A stretch of DNA of 64,000 bases from Sphingobacterium mizutaii (GCF_900187125.1 NZ_LT906468.1:2046001-2110000); one strand, 5' to 3'. Counted from the stretch's first letter, positions 35,554 to 45,181 are shown. Numbers and translations are program-made. Notes: generated by a model not told the origin, from the letters alone.

Positions 35554-36810
35554 ATGGTGAAGAAATTCTATCTAGTTTTCATATTAAGCAGCCTTGCTGT
35601 TATTCTGCAAGCTCAGACTTATTCCCTTAAGGATTTAGAAGCCCAGTTTCTGAAGAACAATTTGCAGTTAATCGCGAACAAGTTTCATATTGATAAAGCG
35701 GAAGCCTTGATCGTGCAGGAAAAGTTGTGGGCCAATCCTAACCTTACTGTGGATAATCTAAACCTTTGGGCAAATAGTTCCTTTGAAACCATGCCCAATA
35801 TGATTGGCAATTTTGGCAGCAAGCAACAGATCAATATGGGTTTGGAACAATTGATCGAGACTGCCGGAAAACGAAAGAAGCGAGTTGCCATAAAAACTTT
35901 GGAAAAGACTTCGGCCCAATTGGAGTTTGAAGAAATCCTGAGGCAACTAAAACTAGATCTAAGAACCAATTTTTATAGTCTGCAAAGAATTCAGTTAGAA
36001 GAACAACAATTGCATTCCATTTTGGAATTGTTTTCTAAGTTGAATGAACAATATAAAGTCCAAGCTGAAAAGCAGCATGTTTCCCAAGTAAGCTATTTGA
36101 GGGTGCATACCGAGTTGGTTGGTATACAGAAGGAGCTCTTGGATTTGAAGAGCCAGAAAAATGAGATCCTCCAACAGTTAAAAACCCTTACACAATTGCC
36201 GGATTTGAATGCGGGACAATTATCCTTTGATCAGTTTCAGGTCGAAGAGAAGCCCCTGTTATCTTCTGACCTCAAGGAACAAGCTAAATCCCAAAATATC
36301 TATCTGCGCTCGATGGCTAATGAAATTCATCTATCTGAAGGACAATTGAGCTTAGAGAAAGCACAAAGGACTCCAAACTTGAACCTATTGATGAATTATG
36401 AGCGTGGGGGAAATGTGATGAGTAATTTCATCGGTATTGGGGTCAATATTGATCTGCCCATTTTCAATAGAAATAAGGGAAATATACAAGCTGCAAAAAT
36501 ACAAGTAGAACAAGGACAGGCTCAGTTAAATGCTGGACAATTGGAGATTGGGAATGAAATCGACAAGTTATTGAATAAACTGGCTTTATATCGGGAGAAC
36601 TTGACGAATTGGAAAGACAATAATACGGAAGCTCAGCAAAAGGTTCTGGAGAATTATATCAAATATCTAAAGGACCAACAGGTTACTTTAATTGAATTCA
36701 TTGATTTCTCACAAGCCTTTCGTGAGGCACAGCAAGCCTATCTGGAATTACAGGAAAGTTATTTAATCACATTTGAGCAACTACAGTATGTTGTTGGCCA
36801 AGAACTATAA
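35554..36810 (+). CDS. TolC-family outer-membrane channel of CzcCBA-type pump
   Basis: A 418-residue protein from the ATG at 35554. The TTG at 35539 is rejected because it lies inside the -7 box. The signal peptide ends near LQAQ. The mature part is the long alternating helix/strand pattern of TolC/CzcC trimers, with glutamine- and leucine-rich helices. It forms the outer-membrane exit duct. The adaptor gene starts 2 bp after the stop. Confidence 0.9.
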   Translation: MVKKFYLVFILSSLAVILQAQTYSLKDLEAQFLKNNLQLIANKFHIDKAEALIVQEKLWANPNLTVDNLNLWANSSFETMPNMIGNFGSKQQINMGLEQLIETAGKRKKRVAIKTLEKTSAQLEFEEILRQLKLDLRTNFYSLQRIQLEEQQLHSILELFSKLNEQYKVQAEKQHVSQVSYLRVHTELVGIQKELLDLKSQKNEILQQLKTLTQLPDLNAGQLSFDQFQVEEKPLLSSDLKEQAKSQNIYLRSMANEIHLSEGQLSLEKAQRTPNLNLLMNYERGGNVMSNFIGIGVNIDLPIFNRNKGNIQAAKIQVEQGQAQLNAGQLEIGNEIDKLLNKLALYRENLTNWKDNNTEAQQKVLENYIKYLKDQQVTLIEFIDFSQAFREAQQAYLELQESYLITFEQLQYVVGQEL

Positions 36811-36812
36811 TA

Positions 36813-37919
36813 ATGAAAAATATTAAAAGTTTACCCTTAGGTTTAATTACCCTGATTGCATGTTGCACTGGCTGTGGAAGCAGCCAGCAGCAACAAATCG
36901 ATGTACAGGACAGCACAAAAGCTTTCTGTATCAGTGATCAATTAAAAAAGAGTACAGAGATTATTACGGTCAAGGAAAGCCCCATTGTAGAGCAATTAAC
37001 CTTGTCTGGGAAGATTGAATATAATGAGAATGACCTGGTGACCTTTAGAAGTTTGTTATTGGGGGTAGTTGATAGGGTCGATTTTGAGCTTGGTGATCAG
37101 GTCAAAAAAGGGCAGGTCCTTGCGACGATCAAATCAACGGAAATCCAGAGCTTGTTTCAACAGAAAAATGCACAGCAAAACCAGATCAATCTCTTGGCAA
37201 AGCTTTTGGTTACCAAGAAAGATCTCTTGAAAGATGGGATGATCTCGGAACCTGAAATGTTGCAGGTGGAGCATGAGTTGGAAAGTGCCAAGATTGAATT
37301 GAAACGCATTAATCAATCCTTGCAGCTCTATCATGCTGTAGGTGAGGGTACATTTCAAATCCTAGCGCCTAAAAATGGATATATCATTCAGAAAGATATC
37401 AGTCAAGGACAGATTATCACCCAAGAAAGCGATCCATTGTTTTCTATTTCGAATCTGAAGGAAGTATGGGTGATGTTGAATGTCTATGCGAGTAATCTGA
37501 GATTTATCAAAACTGGGGATCAGGTAAAGGTCAGGACCATTGCTTATCCAGACCAGGTTTATACAGGAAAGATTGATAAAATATACAATGTTTTTGATGC
37601 CAACGAGCATGTCATGAAGGCTAGGGTGGTTTTGGAAAACCAAAACCTAAACTTGATGCCAGGCTTAAGTGCCGATATCATCATCGACAAGGTCAAATCA
37701 GAAGAAACTGCATTAGCTATTCCGAATAAGTCACTTGTATTCAGCAATAATGAGAATTTCATGGTGGTTTACAAAGGAGATTGCCAATTAGAAGCGAAGA
37801 AGCTTGATGTCATTTCAAGTAATGAAGAGGTTACTTATGTAAGCAATAAATTAGCCGAGAATGAGAAGGTTATAGGTAGTAATGCTTTGTTGATTTTTGA
37901 ACAGATTAAGGGATTGTAA
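36813..37919 (+). CDS. RND efflux periplasmic adaptor, CzcB/CusB-like lipoprotein
   Basis: A 368-residue adaptor with an N-terminal lipoprotein signal (ACCTGCGSS). Order: beta-barrel strands, a lipoyl half (LLGVVDRVDFELGDQVKKGQ, about 88-107), a helical hairpin (about 115-170), the second lipoyl half (ILAPKNGYIIQKDISQGQII), and barrel/membrane-proximal domains. It links the inner-membrane pump to the TolC-like channel. No extra metal-binding N-terminal domain is evident. Tightly coupled to both neighbours (2 bp gaps). Confidence 0.93.
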   Translation: MKNIKSLPLGLITLIACCTGCGSSQQQQIDVQDSTKAFCISDQLKKSTEIITVKESPIVEQLTLSGKIEYNENDLVTFRSLLLGVVDRVDFELGDQVKKGQVLATIKSTEIQSLFQQKNAQQNQINLLAKLLVTKKDLLKDGMISEPEMLQVEHELESAKIELKRINQSLQLYHAVGEGTFQILAPKNGYIIQKDISQGQIITQESDPLFSISNLKEVWVMLNVYASNLRFIKTGDQVKVRTIAYPDQVYTGKIDKIYNVFDANEHVMKARVVLENQNLNLMPGLSADIIIDKVKSEETALAIPNKSLVFSNNENFMVVYKGDCQLEAKKLDVISSNEEVTYVSNKLAENEKVIGSNALLIFEQIKGL

Positions 37920-37921
37920 GA

Positions 37922-40900
37922 ATGAAGAAGTTTGTTCAGAATATAGTCACCTTTTCATTAAGGAACACCACTTTTATTTTAATTGCAACCTTTGCGCTCC
38001 TGTTTGCTGGGATATATGCGTTGAAGCATACCGCGATTGAGGCCTTTCCTGATGTTACCAATACTAGGGCAAGGATTATCATCCAATGGCCAGGTCGAAG
38101 TGCAGAGGAGGTCGAGAAGTTGGTGACTTTGCCAATCTCCAAGGAGATGAACAGCATTCCGAGGAAGTCTAATATCCGTTCGATTTCCTTGTTTGGTCTC
38201 TCCGTTGTCACTGTTCAGTTTGATGATGGGGTTGATGACTTTTATGCACAACAATATGTTTCGAATAAATTGGCAGGCATCGATCTTCCTGAAGGTACTG
38301 AAATTGAGGTCGAACCTCCTTCCGGTGCTACCGGGGAGATCTTCAGGTACATTATTAAAAGTGATCTGCCCATTAAAGAAATCTCTGCTATCCAAGATTG
38401 GGTGATTGAGAGGGAGCTTCTATCTGTACCGGGTGTTGCCAACGTGATCAGTTTTGGAGGAGAGGAGAAAATTTATGAAATCAAGATCAATCCAACGGAA
38501 TTAAAGAATTTCAGTTTGACTCCGCTTGATGTGTATGAGGCGGTGTCAAAATCCAATATCAATGTGGGTGGAGATGTTATCCAACAAGGCGATCAGGCTT
38601 ATGTGGTTCGGGGTGTTGGATTATTGGACAAGATCGAAGATATAGGAAATATTACAGTCAAATTAAATGGCTCTACACCTGTTTTGATAAAAAACGTTGC
38701 AGAAGTTGTAGTTTCCAATAAACCAAGGTTGGGTCGCGTAGGATACAATGATCAAGAAGATGTTGTAGAAGGGATCGTTGTAATGTTGAGAGGGGAGAAC
38801 CCTTCCGAGGTTATTGGATTGCTAAAGGAGAAGATTGAAGAGTTAAATTCCAGGACATTACCTGATAATGTAAAGATCGAAACAGCCGTTGACCGAACTA
38901 AATTAGTCGACAGTACCGTGAAGACAGTGTCTAAAAACATTGTAGAAGGTGTTTTATTGGTGTCGCTGATCGTATTTATTTTCCTTTACAATTGGAAATC
39001 CACCTTTATTGTGGCTTCCGTTATTCCACTTTCATTTTTATTTGCCATAATAATGCTGAAGATCCAGGGGCTGCCAGCGAATTTGATTTCAATGGGCTCT
39101 TTGGATTTCGGTTTATTATTGGAGGGAACCTTGGTGATCGTGGAAACGGTATTTGTCGCTTTAGCGACCCTGTCGCATAAGGTAGGTCCAGAGCGGTTCG
39201 CTAAGATGTCCAAGATGGGGGTCATCAAGAAAAGTGCAGGAAGCGTTGCATCCTATATTTTCTTTGCATTAATGATTCTGATTGTTGCCTTATTGCCCAT
39301 TTTCTCTTTCCAAAAGGTAGAAGGCAAAATGTTTACCCCATTAGCCTTTACCTTAGGCTATGCATTGTTAGGTTCTTTGATATTGAGTTTGACCTATGTT
39401 CCAGCGATGTGTAAATTGCTTTTTACAAAGGGTATGGAAGAGAAGGAAAACATAGTGACAAGATTCTTCCACAGATCCATTTATGGCCTTTATAGCTATG
39501 CTTTAAAATTCAAGAAATTAACTCTAATCCTATTTGTTGGTATCCTAGCGCTATGTTCTATAAAATTCATGAATTACGGTTCTGAATTTCTACCGCAATT
39601 AAATGAGGGTGCAATCTATATTAGAGCTACTTTACCCAACAGCATTAATCTGGACGAATCTAGCAGATTGACCAAAGAGATGAAGAAATTGATGGTTGAA
39701 ACCAGTCTTGAAATTGATTTTATCTTAACCCAGACGGGGAGGCCTAATGATGGAACAGACCCTACAGGATTTTTTAATATTGAGTTCAATGTGCAATTGA
39801 CCGAACAGAATACTTGGAAACGAGGATTGAATAAGGAGGAGATCATTGAAGAGCTAAGAGAGAAATTGAATCAGTATCCAGGGATTAACTTCGGATTTAG
39901 TCAACCAATCCAAGATAACGTAGAGGAATATGTAGCAGGGGTTAAGAGTTCTTTGGTAATCAAGATTTTTGGTGATGATCTATATCAATTGGAAGACTAT
40001 GCGAACCAAGTTTCAGATGCGATAGGAAAGGTCCGGGGGATAACTGATATCAATGTTTACAAGAACATCGGATTGCCTGAATTGCGGATCCAACTCCATG
40101 ATTCTAAAATGGCAAAGTACGGCATTTTTACCAAAGATGTTCAGGCAGTAATTGCGATGACCATCGGTGGGCAGGCTGCAACCAAGTTTTATGAAAAAGA
40201 CAGGCAGTTTGATGTGGTGCTGCGTTTCAATAAAGAATATCGAGATACACCAGAGAAAATAGGGAATATCTTGATTCCGACCAGCACAGGGGAAAACATC
40301 CCATTGCAGGAAATTGCCAGTATCGGTTATGTGACTGGACCAGCATTTATCTATCGCGAGGGAAATAGCCGCTATATCGGTATTGGTTTTAGCATTTCAG
40401 GAAGGGATTTGGGAAGTACGATTGAAGAGGCCAAAGAAGTGGTAGCTAGTTCCATAAAACTCCCAAAAGAGAACTATATGGAATGGGCAGGTGAATTTGA
40501 GAGTAAGGAACGTGCAACCAAGCAATTGATGACGGTTATTCCTATCTCCTTGGTTTTGATTCTCATATTGCTTTATAGCAATTTTGGAAACATGAAAGAT
40601 ACAGCCATTGCTGCCATAACCATTCCATTTGCATTTATCGGAGGATTCCTTTCCTTATGGATCACAGGCACCATCTTTGGGATTTCTGCCGGTATAGGAT
40701 TGATTATCCTGTTCGGTGTAAATACGATCAATGGTATCATCTTGATTGCCGTAATGAAAGAGTACCTGAAGAAGAAGCCTCTCAAAGAAGCTATTGACCA
40801 AGGAGTGAAAAGTAGGATCAGATCCATTGTGATGATTGCCTTAATGGGTTCCATGGGATTATTGCCAGCAGCCCTTTCGAGTGGAATGGGATCGGAGATA

Positions 40901-41026
40901 CAGAAACCATTAGCGATTATGATCGTTGGAGGGTTGTTGATCTGTTTGATTCTATCCTTTGCAGTATTGCCAGTGGTGTTTTATTATGCGTATAGAAAGG
41001 ATAAAATTTTAGCGAAGAATAGTTAA
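37922..41026 (+). CDS. HME-type RND heavy-metal efflux pump, CzcA-like
   Basis: A 1034-residue inner-membrane proton-driven pump with 12 TM segments and two large periplasmic loops. TM4 carries D395-F-G-L-L-L-E401-G402. By the published HME grouping, DFG...(D/E)G points to divalent cations such as Zn, Co, Cd or Ni rather than Cu/Ag (which read A.G....D.A). So I expect divalent-metal resistance, separate from the copper cassette upstream. The operon is channel-adaptor-pump with its own promoter and operator. Confidence 0.93.
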   Translation: MKKFVQNIVTFSLRNTTFILIATFALLFAGIYALKHTAIEAFPDVTNTRARIIIQWPGRSAEEVEKLVTLPISKEMNSIPRKSNIRSISLFGLSVVTVQFDDGVDDFYAQQYVSNKLAGIDLPEGTEIEVEPPSGATGEIFRYIIKSDLPIKEISAIQDWVIERELLSVPGVANVISFGGEEKIYEIKINPTELKNFSLTPLDVYEAVSKSNINVGGDVIQQGDQAYVVRGVGLLDKIEDIGNITVKLNGSTPVLIKNVAEVVVSNKPRLGRVGYNDQEDVVEGIVVMLRGENPSEVIGLLKEKIEELNSRTLPDNVKIETAVDRTKLVDSTVKTVSKNIVEGVLLVSLIVFIFLYNWKSTFIVASVIPLSFLFAIIMLKIQGLPANLISMGSLDFGLLLEGTLVIVETVFVALATLSHKVGPERFAKMSKMGVIKKSAGSVASYIFFALMILIVALLPIFSFQKVEGKMFTPLAFTLGYALLGSLILSLTYVPAMCKLLFTKGMEEKENIVTRFFHRSIYGLYSYALKFKKLTLILFVGILALCSIKFMNYGSEFLPQLNEGAIYIRATLPNSINLDESSRLTKEMKKLMVETSLEIDFILTQTGRPNDGTDPTGFFNIEFNVQLTEQNTWKRGLNKEEIIEELREKLNQYPGINFGFSQPIQDNVEEYVAGVKSSLVIKIFGDDLYQLEDYANQVSDAIGKVRGITDINVYKNIGLPELRIQLHDSKMAKYGIFTKDVQAVIAMTIGGQAATKFYEKDRQFDVVLRFNKEYRDTPEKIGNILIPTSTGENIPLQEIASIGYVTGPAFIYREGNSRYIGIGFSISGRDLGSTIEEAKEVVASSIKLPKENYMEWAGEFESKERATKQLMTVIPISLVLILILLYSNFGNMKDTAIAAITIPFAFIGGFLSLWITGTIFGISAGIGLIILFGVNTINGIILIAVMKEYLKKKPLKEAIDQGVKSRIRSIVMIALMGSMGLLPAALSSGMGSEIQKPLAIMIVGGLLICLILSFAVLPVVFYYAYRKDKILAKNS

Positions 41027-41031
41027 CTTTG
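41024..41031 (+). promoter_or_regulatory. -7 promoter box overlapping the pump stop codon
   Basis: TAACTTTG starts with the TAA stop of the pump gene and ends 5 nt before the next ATG, so the next gene may also have its own nearly leaderless transcript. Confidence 0.5.
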
Positions 41032-41036
41032 CAGGC

Positions 41037-41561
41037 ATGAAGAAAAAGGCTAATGAAACCAATAAAAAGGTAGAGTTTTCCAGACCTGTAGAGAAACATT
41101 TTTACGAATTGGATCAAACTTATGGAACAGGAAACTATGCAATATATGCCATATCTTTGTTTTTGGCCTTCTTCGGGATCATGGGCTTAATCTGGATGAT
41201 TCCTTTTCCGCAGTTAGACTTTCTGGTGAAGATGAATGCCCATACCTTTTTGAACTGGGGATCATTTTTTATTGCTATCGTAATCTATTGCTATTTGAAA
41301 CTAGCTCCTACATTGTCTTATGCGGTATTATTCACGATTGGGATCATGAGTTATTTCATAGTTCAATTGGAATATGTAGAACGTGACGGTGGACCAACAG
41401 TGATCTTGGTATGTAGTATCATTGCCATCATCGGATTGCTAGGGCTTTTCGTGAGCAGCAATAAAGTGAAAAAAGGAAATGCTTCATTCTTGAAGCTATT
41501 GACGATTGGGCCGATTTGGATGTGGTCTAAAGTATTTGACAGATTGAAATGGAAATATTAA
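41037..41561 (+). CDS. Uncharacterised four-helix membrane protein
   Basis: A 174-residue inner-membrane protein with a charged N terminus (MKKKANETNKKVEFSRPVEK) and four hydrophobic segments (about 36-58, 68-85, 90-112, 122-142). I recognise no named family; it looks like small Bacteroidota membrane proteins with no known role. It lies 10 bp after the pump gene, but a -7 box within that gap suggests separate expression. A convergent terminator follows. Confidence 0.78.
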   Translation: MKKKANETNKKVEFSRPVEKHFYELDQTYGTGNYAIYAISLFLAFFGIMGLIWMIPFPQLDFLVKMNAHTFLNWGSFFIAIVIYCYLKLAPTLSYAVLFTIGIMSYFIVQLEYVERDGGPTVILVCSIIAIIGLLGLFVSSNKVKKGNASFLKLLTIGPIWMWSKVFDRLKWKY

Positions 41562-41600
41562 TCCGAATTCTTTGAAGAGATAAGAGAAATATAAATAATA

Positions 41601-41648
41601 AAAGGCTAGTCTGCATTGGTTGAGTTTCCAATTAAGACTAGCCTTTTT
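41601..41648. terminator. Terminator between convergent genes
   Basis: AAAGGCTAGTCT (41601-41612) pairs with AGACTAGCCTTT (41635-41646), followed by T on the + strand and T-rich sequence on the - strand. Confidence 0.88.
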
Positions 41649-41666
41649 TAATGCTTGAAAGACCGA

Positions 41667-43550
41667 CTAGTTTAGCCCTTTTAATTCATAAATAATTTTT
41701 GCGATATCCGTGTTATCCAAAAACCCTTGAAAGCGTTCAGCAGCAGGTCCAAAAGCCATCAAAGGAACTGGTATTCCAGTATGGTCATTAGTAGCAAAAT
41801 TCGCCAATACTCTTCCAGTTTTAGGATCAGCATCTAGGATAATCATTCCTCCAGTTTCATGTTCCGAAGTGACGATGACTAAAGTTTCCTGGTCTTTCTC
41901 TGCAAACTCCAGCGCTTGACCAACTAATCTATCGAAACTCAAGTATTCGGTAATGGAGAATCCAGTGGAATTGCTATGTCCGCCACCATCAATCTTAGCT
42001 CCCTCAATCATTAAAAAGAAACCTTTGTTGTTTCCTTTTTTCAGGAAATCAATCGAAGGTTCTAAGGCATGTTCGATAAAGCGATATGAAGTTTTGATTT
42101 CCGATTGCTCCTTGTCCAATTTATTCCATTTATGGTCAACTTGATCTTCTTGGAATACCAATAGTTGCTTAGCTGAACTTCTTTTAACGGTTTCCAAAGA
42201 AGTTCCTATTTCAAAACCTTTAGATCTTAACTTTTTAATCAATGAACTGTCTTGTTTTGTAAAAGATTGGTTAGAGCCACCGATAAATAAGTTCAACGTA
42301 CTGGTTTGGATATCGTTTGCAATACTATCCGAAAGGTCCCTTTCGTTGACATGAGTGAAAAAAGCAGAAGGAGTGGCACCTGTGATATCATCATTGGAAA
42401 CAATACCAGTACGCATTCCAATGCTGTTTAAGCGATCAGGTAGATTCGCCACTTTATTGCCAAGGCTATCCACGCCGATGTATCTGTTTTTTGTTTTGTG
42501 TCCAGTGGCAATGGCACTACCTCCAGCCGCTGAATCCGTATGGTAATTGTCAGTAGGCTGTGTTTTAAGATAACCTGTATAAGGCATGTTGAGGACATTC
42601 AAATTACCTCTGTTTGCCATGGCAGCCGCCCAGAGTTGGGATAGTCCAGCACCATCACTGATCAAAAGTATAATGTTTTTTGGCTTTAAGCCAGTTTTGA
42701 AGTCCCCTTTAATCTGATAGGGCGAATAAGGAGAGTTTTCTTGATAAGCTGTTTTCGGTTCATTGACCAGGAACTCACTTAACTCGAATGGTTTGTCTGT
42801 ATTGATAAAATCTATCCCTATTTTTTGCCATTCATACCAAGTAGTTTTGGTATCTGGTGCCGCCCAAAATCTGATTTTCTTTCCCAAGTTGTGTACTGAA
42901 TCAACTTTAGATTTAACCTTTTGCAAATCCTTGTCAGTTAATCGACCAAGGCCATTCCATTTTGATAAAGAGCCAAAACTAGCGCTCACCAATCCTATTC
43001 TTGCAAGTTCTTTTTGATTGTATTTTTCATTCAAAGTTCCATCGAAAAAGAAGATTTCATCGTATTTATGGAAATCTGCAGGCTTAGGACGGTTCCCACT
43101 TATCACAAGCTTGACCGCCTTAGGATTATTTTTGCTGTCAAAAAGTTCACGATGCGGTTTTAACAACTTTGTAAGGTGTTCCAATATGGGGGCACCCTCA
43201 GTTTTAGGGTCAATCAATAATTGCAATTGACCTTTGTTAGGGAACAGGTATCCATCAGTACTATGTTTATAAGCATCAAGGATGGGTTCTAAGTATAGTT
43301 TGGTAAAGGTCCTATCCTTTGTAATATCTTCAGGGTCATGGGCAACAAAAAGCTCTCCATCTTTTAAGAATAAATCTGCCTCAATTGATCCAAAACCTAA
43401 GCCATAAGCTTGGTTAAAAGGATTGTTTCGAGTATAGTCGTTATGGGAATGGGCATTTGGAAGAAATGCGATTGGTTTAACTTGGGCGAAGGAATTGAAG
43501 TTTGAAAACAAACAGATTCCAATACTAAGGGTAATTATTAATTTCTTCAT
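41667..43550 (-). CDS. Glycerophosphodiesterase-like / alkaline phosphatase fusion
   Basis: A 627-residue exported enzyme (signal ends near FAQ). The N-terminal domain (about 25-255) is PI-PLC/GDPD-like with HSHNDY at 34-39 and an EADLFLKDGELFVAHDP block. The C-terminal domain (about 270-627) is an alkaline phosphatase with ILLISDGAGLSQ, the nucleophile region TDSAAGGSAIATG, and late metal ligands in EGAKIDGGGHSN and SEHETGGM. The fusion could cleave a phosphodiester and then release phosphate from the product in the periplasm. A broken susD lies just upstream, so the gene was probably once the third gene of a susCD locus. Confidence 0.9.
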   Translation of the reverse strand: MKKLIITLSIGICLFSNFNSFAQVKPIAFLPNAHSHNDYTRNNPFNQAYGLGFGSIEADLFLKDGELFVAHDPEDITKDRTFTKLYLEPILDAYKHSTDGYLFPNKGQLQLLIDPKTEGAPILEHLTKLLKPHRELFDSKNNPKAVKLVISGNRPKPADFHKYDEIFFFDGTLNEKYNQKELARIGLVSASFGSLSKWNGLGRLTDKDLQKVKSKVDSVHNLGKKIRFWAAPDTKTTWYEWQKIGIDFINTDKPFELSEFLVNEPKTAYQENSPYSPYQIKGDFKTGLKPKNIILLISDGAGLSQLWAAAMANRGNLNVLNMPYTGYLKTQPTDNYHTDSAAGGSAIATGHKTKNRYIGVDSLGNKVANLPDRLNSIGMRTGIVSNDDITGATPSAFFTHVNERDLSDSIANDIQTSTLNLFIGGSNQSFTKQDSSLIKKLRSKGFEIGTSLETVKRSSAKQLLVFQEDQVDHKWNKLDKEQSEIKTSYRFIEHALEPSIDFLKKGNNKGFFLMIEGAKIDGGGHSNSTGFSITEYLSFDRLVGQALEFAEKDQETLVIVTSEHETGGMIILDADPKTGRVLANFATNDHTGIPVPLMAFGPAAERFQGFLDNTDIAKIIYELKGLN

Positions 43551-43569
43551 AAGGTTGATTACAGTAATT

Positions 43570-43599
43570 CTTCCTATCTAATAATTATTAGATAGGAAG
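43570..43599. repeat. Perfect 30-bp palindrome
   Basis: CTTCCTATCTAATAA followed by its exact reverse complement, between the phosphatase start and the susD remnant. It lacks a T run, so it is not a clear terminator; an operator or attenuator hairpin is possible. Confidence 0.85.
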
Positions 43600-43620
43600 A
43601 GTAATTATTAAAAATAAGCA

Positions 43621-43833
43621 TTATGGTTGAAACCAAACTTTCACATTTTGATTAGGCATTTTTCCACCCATATTTGCATTGACCCAATCCAATAGGCTTG
43701 GATTATTTTGTTCATTGTCTGAATAAACATAACGAACGGGAATATTTGCAAGTATAGATGGTCCCGGTTTTATCGTTGGAATCCCAGTACGACGCCAAGA
43801 AGCCCAGCCTTCAAAACCGTTCAAAAAGCTAAT
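43621..43833 (-). pseudogene. 3' remnant of a SusD/RagB-family gene
   Basis: Only the last ~70 codons remain. FLNGFEGWASWRRTGIPTIK, followed by IPVRYVYSDNEQNNP, matches the C-terminal end of SusD-like nutrient-binding lipoproteins. A stop codon (TAA at 43834-43836 on this strand) precedes the fragment, and no SusD or SusC sequence lies upstream. It looks like the left-over after deletion of most of a susCD pair. The rest of the interval 43834-44014 holds no gene that I can see. Confidence 0.75.
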
Positions 43834-44014
43834 TTATTGTTTGTTGAACCCCAATTTTAAATCTGGAATCCAAAAACCTTTTCAAAAATATACAGGTGAT
43901 GTTATCGGATTATTACTTATTAATTAGGTTTAGGTGAAGTAAACATTTAGTCTATTAAGAAAATGTGAAATATGGTCATATTCAAATATCAATTCTATTC
44001 CATATTTTTATTTT

Positions 44015-44608
44015 ATGAAAGACTTACAATATCCTTTACATTTCCAATTTCGTGTTACGAGTCTCGCGAATGATTTCTCGGCGAAGGATGCCAATGGCAA
44101 CAGCATTTACTATGTCCGAGAGAAAATTTTCTCTTGGCGCGATCATATCATGGTTTATAGGGATGAAAGCAAGGCTGAGTTGCTGTATGAGCTCCGTTCG
44201 AACAAGCTCATCGATTTTCAGCAAACCTTCACGATCTCTGACCGTACCGGAAAGGTAATTGGAAAGGTGAGGAGGAAGTCAATCAAATCCCTTTGGCGCT
44301 CTACATTTAATCTGATGGATTCAAATGATGTACAAGACCATACCATCAAGGAAAAGAACCCTTGGGTAAAGTTTTGGGATGGCCTTTTCGGAGAGCTTCC
44401 ATTGATCGGGATACTTTCTGGCTATGTTTTCAATCCAGCTTATATCCTGCGAAATGACCGGGATGAACCGGTCTTTGAAATTGTAAAGGAACCTTCCTTC
44501 TTTGGACGTAAATTCACCGTAAATAAACTTACCCAGCAGGAGGTCGATGATGAACGATTTGTCCTCAGTTTGATGCTGATGGTCCTAATAGAAAGAAGGA
44601 ATGGTTAA
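44015..44608 (+). CDS. LURP-one / scramblase-fold family protein
   Basis: A 197-residue soluble protein. Repeating beta-strand pattern with the family's typical phrases (FRVTSLANDFSAKDANGNSI, FTISDRTGKVIGKVRRKS, YILRNDRDEPVFEIVKEPSF) fits the tubby-like/LURP-one beta barrel. The family may bind membranes or phospholipids. There is no signal peptide, and the function is unknown. Monocistronic by spacing. Confidence 0.75.
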   Translation: MKDLQYPLHFQFRVTSLANDFSAKDANGNSIYYVREKIFSWRDHIMVYRDESKAELLYELRSNKLIDFQQTFTISDRTGKVIGKVRRKSIKSLWRSTFNLMDSNDVQDHTIKEKNPWVKFWDGLFGELPLIGILSGYVFNPAYILRNDRDEPVFEIVKEPSFFGRKFTVNKLTQQEVDDERFVLSLMLMVLIERRNG

Positions 44609-44650
44609 TCGCCATTCCTTCCTTTTTTTTGTTCCTTAAAAATATTGGTC

Positions 44651-45124
44651 TTAGCAGCAACCCGAACCAGGAACGCAGCAAGAACCCTCAATTACAGTCA
44701 GGTCAGCCAAGTTTACCTTTTGTTTTGTTGGAGGAATACCGCATGCATCCTCAGCTAAGCAAGCAGTTTGCTTATTCTTCAGGATAAATTGCTTTCCGTT
44801 GAAATCCAAATCATACTTTCCGATGGTTTCTGCCTGATATTCTACTTCAATTTCCCCATCTTCGATCAGAAGCTTTTCTTCCGATAATTTGATGATGTCC
44901 AATAATTTGGCTGGTTTTAGACGATGGTCGAAATCGTCGGCACTCCACAACTGAAAATTGACCACTTTCTCATTACGGATAGTTCCACCACAGTCAATGA
45001 AATTCTTATGGATGCTTCCGACTTCAGTGACATGGAAATGTTCAGGAACTTGGACTCCATTTTCTAATTGAAACTCCACATTGTCCAGTGTGGGAAGGAT
45101 TTCTTTTATTTCTGATAGTTTCAT
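44651..45124 (-). CDS. DUF6428-type protein with C-terminal cysteine pairs
   Basis: A 157-residue protein of the family usually found beside ArsR regulators. It ends SCCVPGSGCC, two vicinal cysteine pairs that could bind arsenite or a soft metal, and has further cysteines at about 45 (IDCGG) and about 122-129 (TACLAEDACG). It lies downstream of an arsR-like gene on the same strand. A copy of the operator found before arsR lies at 45146-45161, 22 bp before its start, so it should be under the same repressor. Family call from memory. Confidence 0.72.
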   Translation of the reverse strand: MKLSEIKEILPTLDNVEFQLENGVQVPEHFHVTEVGSIHKNFIDCGGTIRNEKVVNFQLWSADDFDHRLKPAKLLDIIKLSEEKLLIEDGEIEVEYQAETIGKYDLDFNGKQFILKNKQTACLAEDACGIPPTKQKVNLADLTVIEGSCCVPGSGCC

Positions 45125-45145
45125 AATATTTGTTTTTACTTATAT

Positions 45146-45161
45146 ATCGTAATATTGCGAT
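45146..45161 (-). promoter_or_regulatory. ArsR-type operator before DUF6428 gene
   Basis: ATCGTAATATTGCGAT, an imperfect palindrome and the exact reverse complement of the site at 45525-45540. Confidence 0.75.
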
Positions 45162-45181
45162 GCTTAAGGGTAAAAAAAATG

